Positions 17,572 to 29,457 of a stretch of 64,000 nt of DNA are shown in pieces. A program made the translations under genes and the position numbers. The stretch comes from Rhodospirillales bacterium (lineage in GTDB: Bacteria > Pseudomonadota > Alphaproteobacteria > Rhodospirillales > Casp-alpha2). Each line of letters begins with the position of its first letter. The first letter of the stretch is position 1. The DNA lies in assembly GCA_017644185.1 (NCBI GenBank), contig JAEPMA010000008.1, positions 124,001-188,000 of the forward strand, written 5' to 3'. Under the pieces are notes generated by a model, which was given only the letters and a program-made list of their open reading frames with translations, had not been told where the DNA came from and did not search any database.

Positions 17572-18426
17572 TTAGCCGAGCCAGCGTTTACGGCGGCGGT
17601 AGTGTTTGACGTCACGGAAGTTCTTGCGGCCCGACGTAGACAAGCCGAGATAGAATTCCTTCACGTCTTCGTTCTCGCGCAGGTTGGCGGCGGGACCGTC
17701 CATGACGACGCGGCCGTTCTCGAGGATGTAACCATAGTCCGCGTACCTGAGCGCGATGTTGGTATTCTGCTCGGCCAACAGGATGCTGACGCCCTCTTTT
17801 TTGTTCAGGTCGTCGACAATCTCGAAGATTTCCTCGACGAGCTGAGGCGCGAGGCCCATTGACGGCTCGTCCAGCAGGATCATCTTCGGGTTCGACATCA
17901 ACGCGCGGCCGATGGCGCACATCTGCTGCTCGCCGCCGGAGGTATAACCGGCCTGGGAGGTGCGCCGTTCCTTCAGGCGCGGAAAATAGCTGTAGACTTT
18001 TTCAAGTGATGCGTTGATCGCCGCATTCCCATCGGTGCGGGTATAGGCGCCGGTCAAAAGATTTTCCTCGATCGTCAAATGCTCAAAACAATGACGGCCC
18101 TCCATCACCTGAATGACGCCGCGCTTGACCAGGTCGTTCGGCGATGATGCCTCAACCTTCTCGCCGTCATAGACGATGGAGCCCTTCGTCACCTCGCCAC
18201 GTTCCGCATGCAGGAGATTGGAAATCGCCTTGAGCGTCGTCGTCTTACCGGCGCCGTTGGCGCCCAGAATGGCGACGATCTGTCCCGTCGGCACCTCGAG
18301 AGAGACACCCTTCAGGACGAGAATCACGTGGTTGTAGATGACCTCGATATTGTTGACGGAGAGGAGCGTGCCGGCGCCCTCTTGGACGCCGGCGTCATCC
18401 CCCGCCACTTGGGCGGAACTGCTCAT
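17572..18426 (-). CDS. branched-chain amino-acid-type ABC transporter ATPase (LivF-like)
   Basis: 284 residues from the ATG at 18426, one base after the binding-protein stop (TAACATG). Walker A is GANGAGKTT, signature TSGGEQQMCAIGRAL and Walker B MILLDEPSMGLAP, all typical of LivF. It has a basic C-terminal tail (FRDVKHYRRRKRWLG) longer than in E. coli LivF. It should pair with the LivG-like ATPase encoded at 21866-22666 to drive uptake through the LivHM-like permeases. Confidence 0.92.
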   Translation of the reverse strand: MSSSAQVAGDDAGVQEGAGTLLSVNNIEVIYNHVILVLKGVSLEVPTGQIVAILGANGAGKTTTLKAISNLLHAERGEVTKGSIVYDGEKVEASSPNDLVKRGVIQVMEGRHCFEHLTIEENLLTGAYTRTDGNAAINASLEKVYSYFPRLKERRTSQAGYTSGGEQQMCAIGRALMSNPKMILLDEPSMGLAPQLVEEIFEIVDDLNKKEGVSILLAEQNTNIALRYADYGYILENGRVVMDGPAANLRENEDVKEFYLGLSTSGRKNFRDVKHYRRRKRWLG

Positions 18427-18427
18427 G

Positions 18428-19744
18428 TTAGTTGCAGGTCCTGGGCGTGATGTTGTTCTCCTTCGCGTAAGCCATCGAATCATCGGCGATCAGCTTGTCG
18501 ATGACGTCACGGTCGGACGAATAGAAGTCCGTCACCAGGCTCCACTCACCCTTCTTCGCATCCCACTGCTGGAGCGCGACCTTGCCCGGGCCGGTGTGAT
18601 TTTCACAGGTCACCTGGATTGGATAGGTAAAGCCTTCGAGACCGAGAACGGCGAGACGCTTGGCGTCGACATTCAGGCTTTCGAAGCCATCACGCACCTG
18701 CTCGCTGGTCGGGGTCTTGGTGTTGTGGATACGCATCGCGTTGCGGATCGCTTCGGACGTCCACATCGCAGCAACGACACCGCGGTTGTAAAGAACTTCC
18801 CCGATGCGGTCGCGGTCGCCATGACCCTTGCCCTTGTCATAGACGAACTTCTTGATGTCGTCGTGAGCACGGAAGTTGTCACCGGACGCGTGGAACGTCG
18901 CCGAGAGGTAACCGTGCGCATCTTCGCCGGCCGGCGTCACGTCGTTTTCCGAACCCGACCACCAGACGCCGATGAAGTGATCCATCGGGTAACGGATCGA
19001 CGAGGCTTCCTTGATGGCGACCTGATTCATGACGCCCCAGCCCCACATGAAGACCCAATCCGGACGTTCGCGGCGGATCTGCAGCCACGTCGCTTTCTGT
19101 TCCTGACCCGGGTGGTCGACCGCCAGCAGCATCAGATCGAAGCCGTGCTTCTTGGAGAGTTCTTCCAGGGTGCGGATCGGCTCTTTACCGTAGGCCGAGT
19201 TGTGATAGACGAGAGCGATCTTCTTGCCCTTCAGCTTGTCCATCCCGCCTTCTTTTTCACCGGCGTACTTGACGAAGACCGAGGCCTGATCCCAGTACGT
19301 GGCCGGCATGTTGAAGACATACGGGAACACCTTGCCGTTGGCGGCCGAGGTCCGGCCGTACCCCATCGAGAACACCGGAATCTTGTCTTCGGTGGCCTTC
19401 GGGATCAGCTGATAGGTGATGCCGGTCGACATCGGCTGATAAACCAACGCGCCTGATCCGACACCCTTGGTGTTTTCGTAGCATTCGACACCCTGTTTGG
19501 TGTTGTAGGCGGTTTCGCACTCGACGTAATTGATCTTGGTGCCTTCGATGCCGCCGTCGCGCTCGTTGAGCATAGCGTAATAATCGGCAATCCCATTGGC
19601 CCACGGAATACCGTTCGGCGCATACGGCCCCGTGCGGTAAATCGTCCCCGGGATGGTCAGTTCCGCCGCGTCGGCGACCGCCGTCGTCAGCGGCATGGCG
19701 ACCGCAGCGACCGCCAATGCTTTCGTCAGAAGTTTCAGTCTCAT
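18428..19744 (-). CDS. Liv-type ABC transporter substrate-binding protein
   Basis: 438 residues with a signal peptide (KALAVAAVAMPLTTAVADA) and a type I periplasmic binding fold (ELTIPGTIYRTGPYAPNGIP, KKIALVYHNSAYGKEPI, GFESLNVDAKRLAVLG). It is longer than classic LivJ/LivK proteins and of the subgroup often linked to acyl-CoA ligases, so the ligand may be an organic acid rather than leucine. Strong ribosome site AAAGGGAGG 5 bases upstream. A small hairpin lies in the leader, 19771-19785. Disulfide-capable cysteines occur at VECETAYN, VECYEN, VTCENH and the C-terminal RTCN. Confidence 0.88.
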   Translation of the reverse strand: MRLKLLTKALAVAAVAMPLTTAVADAAELTIPGTIYRTGPYAPNGIPWANGIADYYAMLNERDGGIEGTKINYVECETAYNTKQGVECYENTKGVGSGALVYQPMSTGITYQLIPKATEDKIPVFSMGYGRTSAANGKVFPYVFNMPATYWDQASVFVKYAGEKEGGMDKLKGKKIALVYHNSAYGKEPIRTLEELSKKHGFDLMLLAVDHPGQEQKATWLQIRRERPDWVFMWGWGVMNQVAIKEASSIRYPMDHFIGVWWSGSENDVTPAGEDAHGYLSATFHASGDNFRAHDDIKKFVYDKGKGHGDRDRIGEVLYNRGVVAAMWTSEAIRNAMRIHNTKTPTSEQVRDGFESLNVDAKRLAVLGLEGFTYPIQVTCENHTGPGKVALQQWDAKKGEWSLVTDFYSSDRDVIDKLIADDSMAYAKENNITPRTCN

Positions 19745-19770
19745 GGTTGCCTCCCTTTTGAGGTTGTTTT

Positions 19771-19785
19771 GGCGGCTTTGCCGCC
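19771..19785. repeat. hairpin in leader of the binding-protein gene
   Basis: Perfect GGCGGC-TTT-GCCGCC hairpin in the 102-base gap between the LivM-like gene and the binding-protein gene. There is no T-run on the minus strand. Such hairpins between permease and binding-protein genes often protect the mRNA 5' end and raise binding-protein yield; that role is inferred. Confidence 0.45.
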
Positions 19786-19846
19786 GGTTAAGCCCTTGGA
19801 TGTCAGTATGTTAACTTGTGCAGGCTTGATTTGATAGGCCCGCCCG

Positions 19847-20923
19847 TCAATACGGGAACGGCCAGCGTCTGAGCTTCTCCTTCAGAATTTGCCAGAGCCG
19901 CGCCAGCCCGTGCGGTTCGACGATCAGGAAAAAGATGATCAGCGAACCGAGCAACATGACTTCGACATGCTTCGCGGCGCCTACCGCAAACCCCATGCCG
20001 TCGACCATGATGGTCTTAAGGGTGATCGGCACCAGCACCATGAACGCGGCCCCCAGGAACGAACCCAGAATACTCCCCAGTCCGCCGATGATGACGATGA
20101 ACAGCACGAAGAACGACTGGAAGATATCGAACGCCTCTGTCGGCTCTGCTGTGCCCAGCCAGACGTTGAAATAGAGTGCGCCCGCGACTCCCACGTAAAA
20201 CGAACTGACCGCGAACGCCGACAACTTGGCTTCCAGGGGACGGATACCGATCAGCTCGGCGGCGATATCCATGTCCCTGATCGCCATCCAGCTGCGGCCG
20301 ATGCGGCCGCGTACGATGTTCTTGGCAGCGAGCGCGAACACCGTAACCACGCTCAGACAGAACAGATACCTGACGGCGGGACTTGCCTCCGGCCCCGTAA
20401 TCAGGAAGCCGAACACCTCGCGCGGCGGCGACACGATCATACCCGTCGGCGAATAGTTGAAGAACCAGCCCACCTTGTTGAACAGCCACACCAAAAAGAA
20501 CTGCGCCGCCAGCGTTGCGACAGCGAGATAGAACCCCTTGATCCTGAGTGACGGCAGGCCGAAGAACATCCCGACGCACGCCGTAACCCCGCCCGACAGC
20601 AAAAGCACGATGATGAAGTTCAACTCGGGGAACGAGGTTGTCAGTTTGTAGGACGCGTACGCACCGACCGCCATGAACCCGCCCGTCCCCAAAGACACCT
20701 GTCCGCAGTAGCCGGTCAGAATGTTGAGGCCCAAACCCGCCAACGCGTAGACCAAGACGTGAATCAAAATCGCGTTGGCCCAGTAATCGTCGATAAAGAA
20801 CGGCACCACGCCAAAGGCGATAATCAGGAATGCACCGACGAAGAACTTGTCCTGCGTGATGGTGAAGATCGCCTGATCGGCTTTGTAGCTCGTCTTGAAC
20901 TGACCTGCTTCGCGGTAAAACAT
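19847..20923 (-). CDS. Liv-type ABC transporter permease (LivM-like)
   Basis: 358 residues, about ten membrane segments. LivM features are ALAGLGLNILTGYCGQVSLG (LNLLTGYAGQ-type motif), FFGLPSLRIKGFYLAVATLA and the coupling loop RSWMAIRDMDIAAELIGI, with GGLGSILGSFLGAAFMVLVP near the C-terminus. It forms the inner-membrane pore with the LivH-like protein encoded 6 bases upstream. Confidence 0.93.
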   Translation of the reverse strand: MFYREAGQFKTSYKADQAIFTITQDKFFVGAFLIIAFGVVPFFIDDYWANAILIHVLVYALAGLGLNILTGYCGQVSLGTGGFMAVGAYASYKLTTSFPELNFIIVLLLSGGVTACVGMFFGLPSLRIKGFYLAVATLAAQFFLVWLFNKVGWFFNYSPTGMIVSPPREVFGFLITGPEASPAVRYLFCLSVVTVFALAAKNIVRGRIGRSWMAIRDMDIAAELIGIRPLEAKLSAFAVSSFYVGVAGALYFNVWLGTAEPTEAFDIFQSFFVLFIVIIGGLGSILGSFLGAAFMVLVPITLKTIMVDGMGFAVGAAKHVEVMLLGSLIIFFLIVEPHGLARLWQILKEKLRRWPFPY

Positions 20924-20929
20924 GGACGT

Positions 20930-21853
20930 CTACACCCTCTCGATGATTTTTTCGCCGAACAGGCCCTGCGGACGGATCAGCAGGAACACCAGTGCCAGCA
21001 TGTACGCGAACCAGTTTTCGATGGCGCCACCGACGAACGGCCCGGCGTAGACTTCCGCCACCTTTTCCCCGACCCCGATGATCAAACCACCGATGATCGC
21101 GCCCGGCACGGATGTAAAGCCGCCAAGGATCAACACCGGCAGCGCCTTCAACGCGATCAAGGACAGTGAGAACTGAATCCCCGATTTCGAACCCCACATG
21201 ATCCCGGCGACCAGCGCCACGAACCCCGACACCGACCAGACGATGACCCAGATGGTTCGAAGCGAAATCCCCACACTCAACGCCGCCTGGTGGTCGTCGG
21301 CGACGGCACGAAGCGCACGGCCGATCCGGGTCTTCTGGAAGAAGATCGCGAGCACGATAACCAGCACCGCGGCGACGACGGCGGCGACGACTTCCAGTTT
21401 CTCGACATAGAGATTGTAGTTATCCAACAGATAATCCGACGCGCCTTGCGGGAGGCCGATATCCAGCGGTTTCACATCGGATCCGAATAAGATGTCGCCG
21501 ACACCTTCGAGGAAGTAGGCGAGACCGATGGTCGACATGAACAGGATGATCGGCTCCTGGTTGACGAGGTGGCGCAACACCAGTCTCTCGACCAGCCACG
21601 CCACGATCACCATGACCCCCATGGTGGCGATGATGCCGAGCCAAACGGGTAGAGCAAATCCGAACAGGTCGTAAAACCAGCCGTCCTCGGCGATGAAGTC
21701 GTAGAGGGCGAGCCCCGCGAAAAGCGCGAACACCCCCTGGGCGAAGTTGAAGATTCCGGAAGCCTTGAAGATCAGCACGAAGCCGAGCGCGACGAGCGAA
21801 TACATCACACCCGCCATCAGGCCGCTGATCACCGTCTCTAGAAAAAACAGCAT
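20930..21853 (-). CDS. Liv-type ABC transporter permease (LivH-like)
   Basis: 307 residues, about eight membrane segments. Typical LivH motifs are SGLMAGVMYSLVALGFVLIF, GIFNFAQGVFALFAGLALY and the coupling loop TRIGRALRAVADDHQAALSVG. It lies 12 bases after the LivG-like gene and 6 bases before the LivM-like gene, in one transcription unit. Confidence 0.93.
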   Translation of the reverse strand: MLFFLETVISGLMAGVMYSLVALGFVLIFKASGIFNFAQGVFALFAGLALYDFIAEDGWFYDLFGFALPVWLGIIATMGVMVIVAWLVERLVLRHLVNQEPIILFMSTIGLAYFLEGVGDILFGSDVKPLDIGLPQGASDYLLDNYNLYVEKLEVVAAVVAAVLVIVLAIFFQKTRIGRALRAVADDHQAALSVGISLRTIWVIVWSVSGFVALVAGIMWGSKSGIQFSLSLIALKALPVLILGGFTSVPGAIIGGLIIGVGEKVAEVYAGPFVGGAIENWFAYMLALVFLLIRPQGLFGEKIIERV

Positions 21854-21865
21854 AATCCGTCCGCC

Positions 21866-22666
21866 CTATTCGTCTTCGCCGTGCGAGACGCCGAGATAGG
21901 CGTCGATCACGTCCTGGTTCGTCCGCACCTCGTCGGGCGTGCCTTCGGCGAGCTTCTTACCGTAATCGAGCACCACGACCCGGTCGGAGATATCCATGAC
22001 CACGCCCATGTCGTGTTCGATCAGCACGATGGTGGTGCCGAACTCGTCATTCACGTCGAGGATGAACCGGCACATGTCCTGCTTTTCTTCCAGGTTCATC
22101 CCCGCCATCGGTTCGTCGAGCAGCAAAAGATCGGGTTCCGCCGCAAGCGCACGCCCCAATTCGACGCGTTTCTGCAACCCGTAAGGAAGCGTGCCCACCG
22201 CGGTCTTTCTAATCGCTTCGATCTCGAGGAAGTCGATGACTTTTTCGACCACCGCACGATGTGCCATCTCTTCTTTTTCAGCGGGGCCGACACGGATCGC
22301 CTGCCAGAAAAGCCCCTTGTTCATCTTGGTGTTGCGCCCCGTCATGATGTTGTCGAGCGTCGACATCCCACTGAACAGCGCGATGTTCTGGAAGGTCCGC
22401 GCGATACCGTCGCGCGCCGCCTCGGACGGACGCACCTGCCGCCGCGTCTTACCCTTGAAGGTGATCGTCCCTTCCTGGGGATGATAAAAGCCGTTGATGC
22501 AGTTCAGCATCGAGCTCTTGCCGGCGCCGTTCGGACCGATGATCGCAAAGACTTCATGCTCGCGAACGGAGAAGCTGATATCCGACAAAGCCTTTACCCC
22601 GCCGAACGACAGTGAAATCTGGTCCACGGCGAGGATCGTATCCCCGATTGTTCTTTCATACGTCAT
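21866..22666 (-). CDS. Liv-type ABC transporter ATPase (LivG-like)
   Basis: 266 residues. Walker A GPNGAGKSSMLNCINGFY, the LivG-typical ARTFQNIALFSGMSTLDN, a signature-region variant TLPYGLQKRVELGRAL (YGLQ in place of SGGQ, common in this family), Walker B LLLLDEPMAGMN and switch VLIEHDMGVVM. It partners the LivF-like ATPase. It follows the acyl-CoA synthetase gene by 12 bases. Confidence 0.93.
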   Translation of the reverse strand: MTYERTIGDTILAVDQISLSFGGVKALSDISFSVREHEVFAIIGPNGAGKSSMLNCINGFYHPQEGTITFKGKTRRQVRPSEAARDGIARTFQNIALFSGMSTLDNIMTGRNTKMNKGLFWQAIRVGPAEKEEMAHRAVVEKVIDFLEIEAIRKTAVGTLPYGLQKRVELGRALAAEPDLLLLDEPMAGMNLEEKQDMCRFILDVNDEFGTTIVLIEHDMGVVMDISDRVVVLDYGKKLAEGTPDEVRTNQDVIDAYLGVSHGEDE

Positions 22667-22678
22667 GAATGCCGCCGC

Positions 22679-24646
22679 TTATTCCGCTGCTTGTGCCTGT
22701 TGGGAGGGATAGATCGCCGCTTCGCGGATCTTCACATCGGCCTTGATCGTCCCGGTGCGGCCGTCTTCGAACGTCACGGTCGCCTCGACCGGGCAAACAT
22801 CCACGCCGGAATACAAAGCGTTAATCAGCTCGCCGTAACGTTCCGACACCGTGCTGCGCCGGACCTTGCGGGTCCGGGTCAGTTCGCCGTCGTCGGCATC
22901 CAGCATCTTGTGCAGGATCAGGAAACGCTTGATCTGCGAGCCGGCGAGCGCCTCGTCCTCGGACAGGTCTTTGTTGACCTTGTCGACACACTCGGCGACC
23001 AGCTCATAAACCTCGTCCCGCATGGCGAGGTCGGTATAACCCGAGTATGCTAAACCGCGCCGTTCCGCCCAGTTCCCGACCGCTTCCAGATCGATGTTGA
23101 TGAAAGCGGCGGCGTGGTCCTTTTCATGCCCGAAGGCCACGGCCTCGGTGATGAAGGGGAAGAACTTCAGCTTATTTTCGAGATACTTCGGCGCGAACAT
23201 GGTGCCGTTGTTGAGCTTGCCCACATCCTTGGCGCGATCGATGATCTTCAGGTGCCCATCGGCGTCGAAGAAGCCGGCATCGCCGGTCATCACCCAGCCA
23301 TCTTCAGTCTTCGTGTCACGGGTCGCATCGTCGTTCTTGTAATAAGCGACGAACACACCCGGGCTGCGGAACCAGACTTCGCCGTTGTCGGCGATCTTGA
23401 GTTCCACATCCGTTGCCGGCGGGCCGACGGTGTCCGGCTTGATATCGCCGTCTTTCTGCATGCAGATGAACACCGACGCTTCGGTCGAACCGTAGAGCTG
23501 CTTGATATTAACACCGAGCGACCGGAAGAAATCGAAGATATCGGGGCCGATCGCCTCGCCCGCGGTATAGGCCAGACGGAACCGCGAGAACCCGAGTTCG
23601 TTCTTCAAAGGGCCGTAAACCAGAAACTCGCCGATCACATACATGATGCGGTCGATGAAAGAAACCGGTTTGCCGTCCAGAAGGTCCGGACCGACGCGCA
23701 ACGCAACGTCCATGAACTTTTTATAGAGCCATTGGTTGAGCTTGGTCGCATCCTCCATACGGATCGAGACCTGCGTCAGAATGTTCTCGAAGATCCGGGG
23801 CGGGGCGAAGAAATACGTCGGACCGATTTCCTTCAGATCCTGCATCACCGTGTCCGAGCTTTCCGGGCACGAAACACAAAAGCCAGCCACATAGGACTGA
23901 CCGTAAGAGAAGATATTGTCGCCGACCCATGCCATGGGAAGGTAGGCTAGCACCTCATCAGTTTCGTCGAGTTTATCCCACTCCACGCCGTTTCGGGCCG
24001 TGATCACCAGGTTGTCGAAGCTGAGCATCACACCCTTTGGCCGCCCCGTCGTTCCGGACGTATAGAGCATGATGGCGATGTCTGCGCCCTTGCCCTTGGC
24101 GGCTTCCTCCTCGAACCAGCCCGGGTTCTCGGCCAGGAACTTGCGGCCAGCCTCCATCAGACTGTCGAGCGAGCGCACGAAGGGTTGGTCGTAATGGCGC
24201 ATGCCCCGCTCGTCCTCATAGACGATCTCTTTCAGTTTCGGGCAGCGGTCCATGATCTCGAGGAGCTTATCCGTCTGCTCCTGATCCTCGACCACGGCGA
24301 AGCTCGCTTCGGCATGTTCGAGGACGTACTGCATCTCTTCGGCGACCGAGTCCTGATACATCGGCACCGGTGTGCCGCCCAGCGCCTGCGCGGCGGTCAT
24401 CGCCCAATATAATTGCGGCCGGTTGTCGCCGACGATCGCCAGACTATCGCCGCGCTCGAACCCGAACGCCTTGAGACCAGCCGCCATCGCGGCGATCTGG
24501 TCCTTGACCTCGGACCAGGTCCAGGACTGCCATATACCTAAGTCTTTTTCGCGAATAGCCGGGCGTTCACCGATGCGGCGCGCATTATCGAGCAGCAGTT
24601 TCGGAAACGTGTCGACGGCACCGTTCGACGGCTTGACGTCACCCAT
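22679..24646 (-). CDS. AMP-forming acyl-CoA synthetase (long-chain type)
   Basis: 655 residues from the ATG at 24646, preceded by CAGGGAG; an ATG seven codons upstream is less likely. The AMP-binding P-loop LYTSGTTGRPKGVML, QLYGSTEASVFI, GWVMTGDAGFFDADGHL and the late KIIDRAKDVGKLNNGTMFAP show a complete member of the long-chain acyl-CoA synthetase group. It activates a carboxylic acid as its CoA thioester, probably the acid brought in by the downstream transporter. It is the first gene of the seven-gene operon. Confidence is high for the family, low for the substrate. Confidence 0.9.
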   Translation of the reverse strand: MGDVKPSNGAVDTFPKLLLDNARRIGERPAIREKDLGIWQSWTWSEVKDQIAAMAAGLKAFGFERGDSLAIVGDNRPQLYWAMTAAQALGGTPVPMYQDSVAEEMQYVLEHAEASFAVVEDQEQTDKLLEIMDRCPKLKEIVYEDERGMRHYDQPFVRSLDSLMEAGRKFLAENPGWFEEEAAKGKGADIAIMLYTSGTTGRPKGVMLSFDNLVITARNGVEWDKLDETDEVLAYLPMAWVGDNIFSYGQSYVAGFCVSCPESSDTVMQDLKEIGPTYFFAPPRIFENILTQVSIRMEDATKLNQWLYKKFMDVALRVGPDLLDGKPVSFIDRIMYVIGEFLVYGPLKNELGFSRFRLAYTAGEAIGPDIFDFFRSLGVNIKQLYGSTEASVFICMQKDGDIKPDTVGPPATDVELKIADNGEVWFRSPGVFVAYYKNDDATRDTKTEDGWVMTGDAGFFDADGHLKIIDRAKDVGKLNNGTMFAPKYLENKLKFFPFITEAVAFGHEKDHAAAFINIDLEAVGNWAERRGLAYSGYTDLAMRDEVYELVAECVDKVNKDLSEDEALAGSQIKRFLILHKMLDADDGELTRTRKVRRSTVSERYGELINALYSGVDVCPVEATVTFEDGRTGTIKADVKIREAAIYPSQQAQAAE

Positions 24647-24685
24647 TATGTTTTCTCCCTGCAGCATCCCCGATCTTTCGCCGGT

Positions 24686-24715
24686 GTTATGCTTTACTTG
24701 AAGAGAGGTTTACAA
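24686..24715 (-). promoter_or_regulatory. candidate promoter of the acyl-CoA synthetase/ABC operon
   Basis: On the minus strand TTGTAA and CATAAC are separated by 18 bases, 40 bases upstream of the start codon. This is an acceptable sigma-70-type match but not a strong one. Confidence 0.4.
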
Positions 24716-24830
24716 AACTCCCACCCGACGACAAGTCAAAAGATGGTGAGAGCAGAAGCGCCGCCTCTTCAAAGACGCTTTGTTCGCAGACTGCGATGCC
24801 CGCTTCCCTTTTCGGGCAACGATCGCAATT

Positions 24831-24846
24831 ACGTTTACGTAAACGT
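24831..24846. promoter_or_regulatory. 16-bp perfect palindrome, candidate operator
   Basis: ACGTTTACGTAAACGT is identical to its reverse complement. It lies in the 404-base gap between the acyl-CoA synthetase gene (starts 24646, minus) and acnA (starts 25051, plus). CGTTTACG-type palindromes are reported for LiuR-like MerR-family regulators of acyl-CoA and branched-chain amino acid metabolism; the match is from memory and the regulator is not in the window. I see no gene in the rest of the gap. Confidence 0.5.
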
Positions 24847-25050
24847 CATCGACCTTAATGCCGCCTCGAACCTATGATCAAGGAGAATTCGGGAAACCCT
24901 ATTTTTCTGATCCCGACCCCTAATCAGATACGCGCCCAGCATCGACGGAAACGGCTTGCATGATTACATCAGTGGCATGGACAAAGCCGCGAAAATGTGG
25001 AGATTCCACATCAATCATTCAACGCGCGCATGACCTAGGAGGGCCGCATC

Positions 25051-27735
<2,685 letters not shown>

Positions 27736-27747
27736 GTTGGAATTCCA

Positions 27748-27773
27748 GTCACCCCGGCGCACGCCGGAGTGAC
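27748..27773. repeat. short palindromic repeat (GTCA...TGAC type)
   Basis: GTCACCCCGGCG-CA-CGCCGGAGTGAC, eleven of twelve positions paired, just after the acnA stop. It resembles half of the two-armed element at 32182-32254, with a different stem sequence, and belongs to the intergenic palindromes common in alphaproteobacteria. Confidence 0.6.
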
Positions 27774-27790
27774 GATTTCCGGAAATCCAT

Positions 27791-27818
27791 AAAGGGCGCC
27801 CTTCGGGGCGCCCTTTTT
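27791..27818 (+). terminator. rho-independent terminator of acnA
   Basis: Perfect 11-bp stem AAAGGGCGCCC/GGGCGCCCTTT with a TTCG tetraloop and a run of five T overlapping its 3' arm, 56 bases after the acnA stop. Very strong by inspection. Confidence 0.93.
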
Positions 27819-27931
27819 GATTTCGGCGGATGGAATGTTAGAGTTTGCCGCGAAGAGCAAAGTTCAGACCGCATCCGGTTGCCGTTTCGCCGCGTGATCG
27901 CACCGGATGCACGCGGCGAAAAGGACACCAC

Positions 27932-28648
27932 ATGTTTCGATTCAGCGTGATCGCCCTTCTGGTCTTCGTCACCGCGGGCTGCGCAACGTCGCCGGAGACA
28001 AAGCAGGCGATATGGGAAAGCGGCAGGATCGTCCGTCCCGGCGTCGAAGACGGTCTCTGCATGCATCGCCGCATCTCGATGGTGGGCGACAGGTGCTTCA
28101 AGGACGACGGCAAGAAGACGGCGGCCATCGTGTACCTTCACGGCTGCGCCGGCTTCGACCTGCCCAATCAGGCACAGATCGACATGCTCGCGAAACTCGG
28201 ACTGCCGATCTTTGCGCCGAGCAGCTTCGGCCGTCCCCACCGCCGCGCCCAGTGCGGCGGCGGCAACATGACCGCTCGCATGGCGATGCGCGCCGAGGAA
28301 GCGCAGATCGCCGCGGAGCGGGTCAAAGAGATCCCGTGGGTCGATCCCGGCAAGGTCGTCCTGGCCGGGTTCAGCGAGGGCGGTTTCGGCGTCGCCGCGT
28401 ACGGTGGCGACGCGTACGCCGCGCACATCATTCTCGGCGCGGACTGCAAGCACGGCCTGCATGCACCGGCGGACAAGCCGATCCTGTTCATTGCCGGCGA
28501 ATACGACCACGGCCTTAGCTGCTCGTCGTGGAACGCCGATTTCGAGGCGCATTACGTCAAGAGCGGGCACACCGTGTCCGACGATCCGCGTACATACGGT
28601 ATCATCGAAGACTTCCTGAAAAAACATGGCATCGTCGCCGGCGGCTGA
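27932..28648 (+). CDS. dienelactone-hydrolase-like lipoprotein
   Basis: 238 residues from the ATG at 27932 (AAAAGGA 9 bases upstream). A short signal ends in the lipobox VTAGC, so the mature protein is probably lipid-anchored. The fold is alpha/beta hydrolase: AAIVYLHGCAGFDLP for the oxyanion region, nucleophile elbow VVLAGFSEGGFGVAAYG (Ser in GFSEGG), an acidic residue in FIAGEYDHGL and a late His candidate in VKSGHTVSDD. This matches the dienelactone hydrolase group broadly; the substrate is unknown. A single gene between the acnA terminator and a convergent membrane-protein gene. Confidence 0.75.
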   Translation: MFRFSVIALLVFVTAGCATSPETKQAIWESGRIVRPGVEDGLCMHRRISMVGDRCFKDDGKKTAAIVYLHGCAGFDLPNQAQIDMLAKLGLPIFAPSSFGRPHRRAQCGGGNMTARMAMRAEEAQIAAERVKEIPWVDPGKVVLAGFSEGGFGVAAYGGDAYAAHIILGADCKHGLHAPADKPILFIAGEYDHGLSCSSWNADFEAHYVKSGHTVSDDPRTYGIIEDFLKKHGIVAGG

Positions 28649-28650
28649 CG

Positions 28651-29457
28651 TTATGTCCGTCCCGCCCACCAGCGCGTCAGTTGCGAGAACGTCAGTAGGT
28701 ACGCCGCCGCCGCGATGTAAGCGACGACCGTCCCCCAGCCGAGGCCCAATGCCGGCAAACTGAAGGCCGCCGTCACACAAAACGACACCACGCCGCCCAG
28801 CCCCGCCGGGACGTGCTTCAATACCGCCGCGATCTCTTCGCCCGTATACGTGATGTGGATGACAAGAATGAGGGGATAGAGGGTGATCGGGAACGCCGTC
28901 AAAAGCCCCGTCCACTGCGCCCCCACGTTACCCGCGATCCCCGTGATCAACAGGATCGCCGCCGTCGCCATCCCGGCCCGGAACGCCATCACCCGCCAGC
29001 CGAAACTGACCCTGGCCATGATCGGGGTGTTCGGCAAATACGCCATCAGCTTCGACGTCACATAAAGACACACCGCGATCATCGGGATCGCGTAGACGAG
29101 GGGGATCGCCGTATAGCTCATCGCCCAGGCGCTGAGGGCATAGCCCCCATTGGCCAGAAGCGAGGGAACGATCACCCCCTTGACCCCGCCGATCCGCCCG
29201 CGCGCCGCGGCAGCCGCGTAAAGATAGACGAACACCGCCGTCGTCACGAAGCCCGGCACCATGTGATGAGCCGATTCAGCCGCGAACGCCGCGCCCTGCT
29301 CGGCACCCGTGAAGATGATCACCATCCCCGCCCCCAAGGGAAGTCCCGTCAACAAACCCGCAATGCGTGGCCCGACGCGCTCGGCGATGAGTGACAACCC
29401 AACGACGATCGAGATCGAAGTGGCGGCCTTAATCAGAAACAGGAAATCGATGACCAT
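28651..29457 (-). CDS. integral membrane protein with internal duplication
   Basis: 268 residues with about eight to ten membrane segments and no large soluble part. Residues 10-40 and 160-190 align without a gap at an offset of 150: both end in V-G-x-x-x-(A/T)-GLLT-x-x-P, and each is followed by a T-G-x-E segment, a charged stretch and a V-P-x-G. This shows an ancient two-fold repeat, as in many secondary transporters. I do not recognise the family, and no substrate can be proposed. Ends 2 bases after the convergent hydrolase gene. Confidence 0.7.
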   Translation of the reverse strand: MVIDFLFLIKAATSISIVVGLSLIAERVGPRIAGLLTGLPLGAGMVIIFTGAEQGAAFAAESAHHMVPGFVTTAVFVYLYAAAAARGRIGGVKGVIVPSLLANGGYALSAWAMSYTAIPLVYAIPMIAVCLYVTSKLMAYLPNTPIMARVSFGWRVMAFRAGMATAAILLITGIAGNVGAQWTGLLTAFPITLYPLILVIHITYTGEEIAAVLKHVPAGLGGVVSFCVTAAFSLPALGLGWGTVVAYIAAAAYLLTFSQLTRWWAGRT

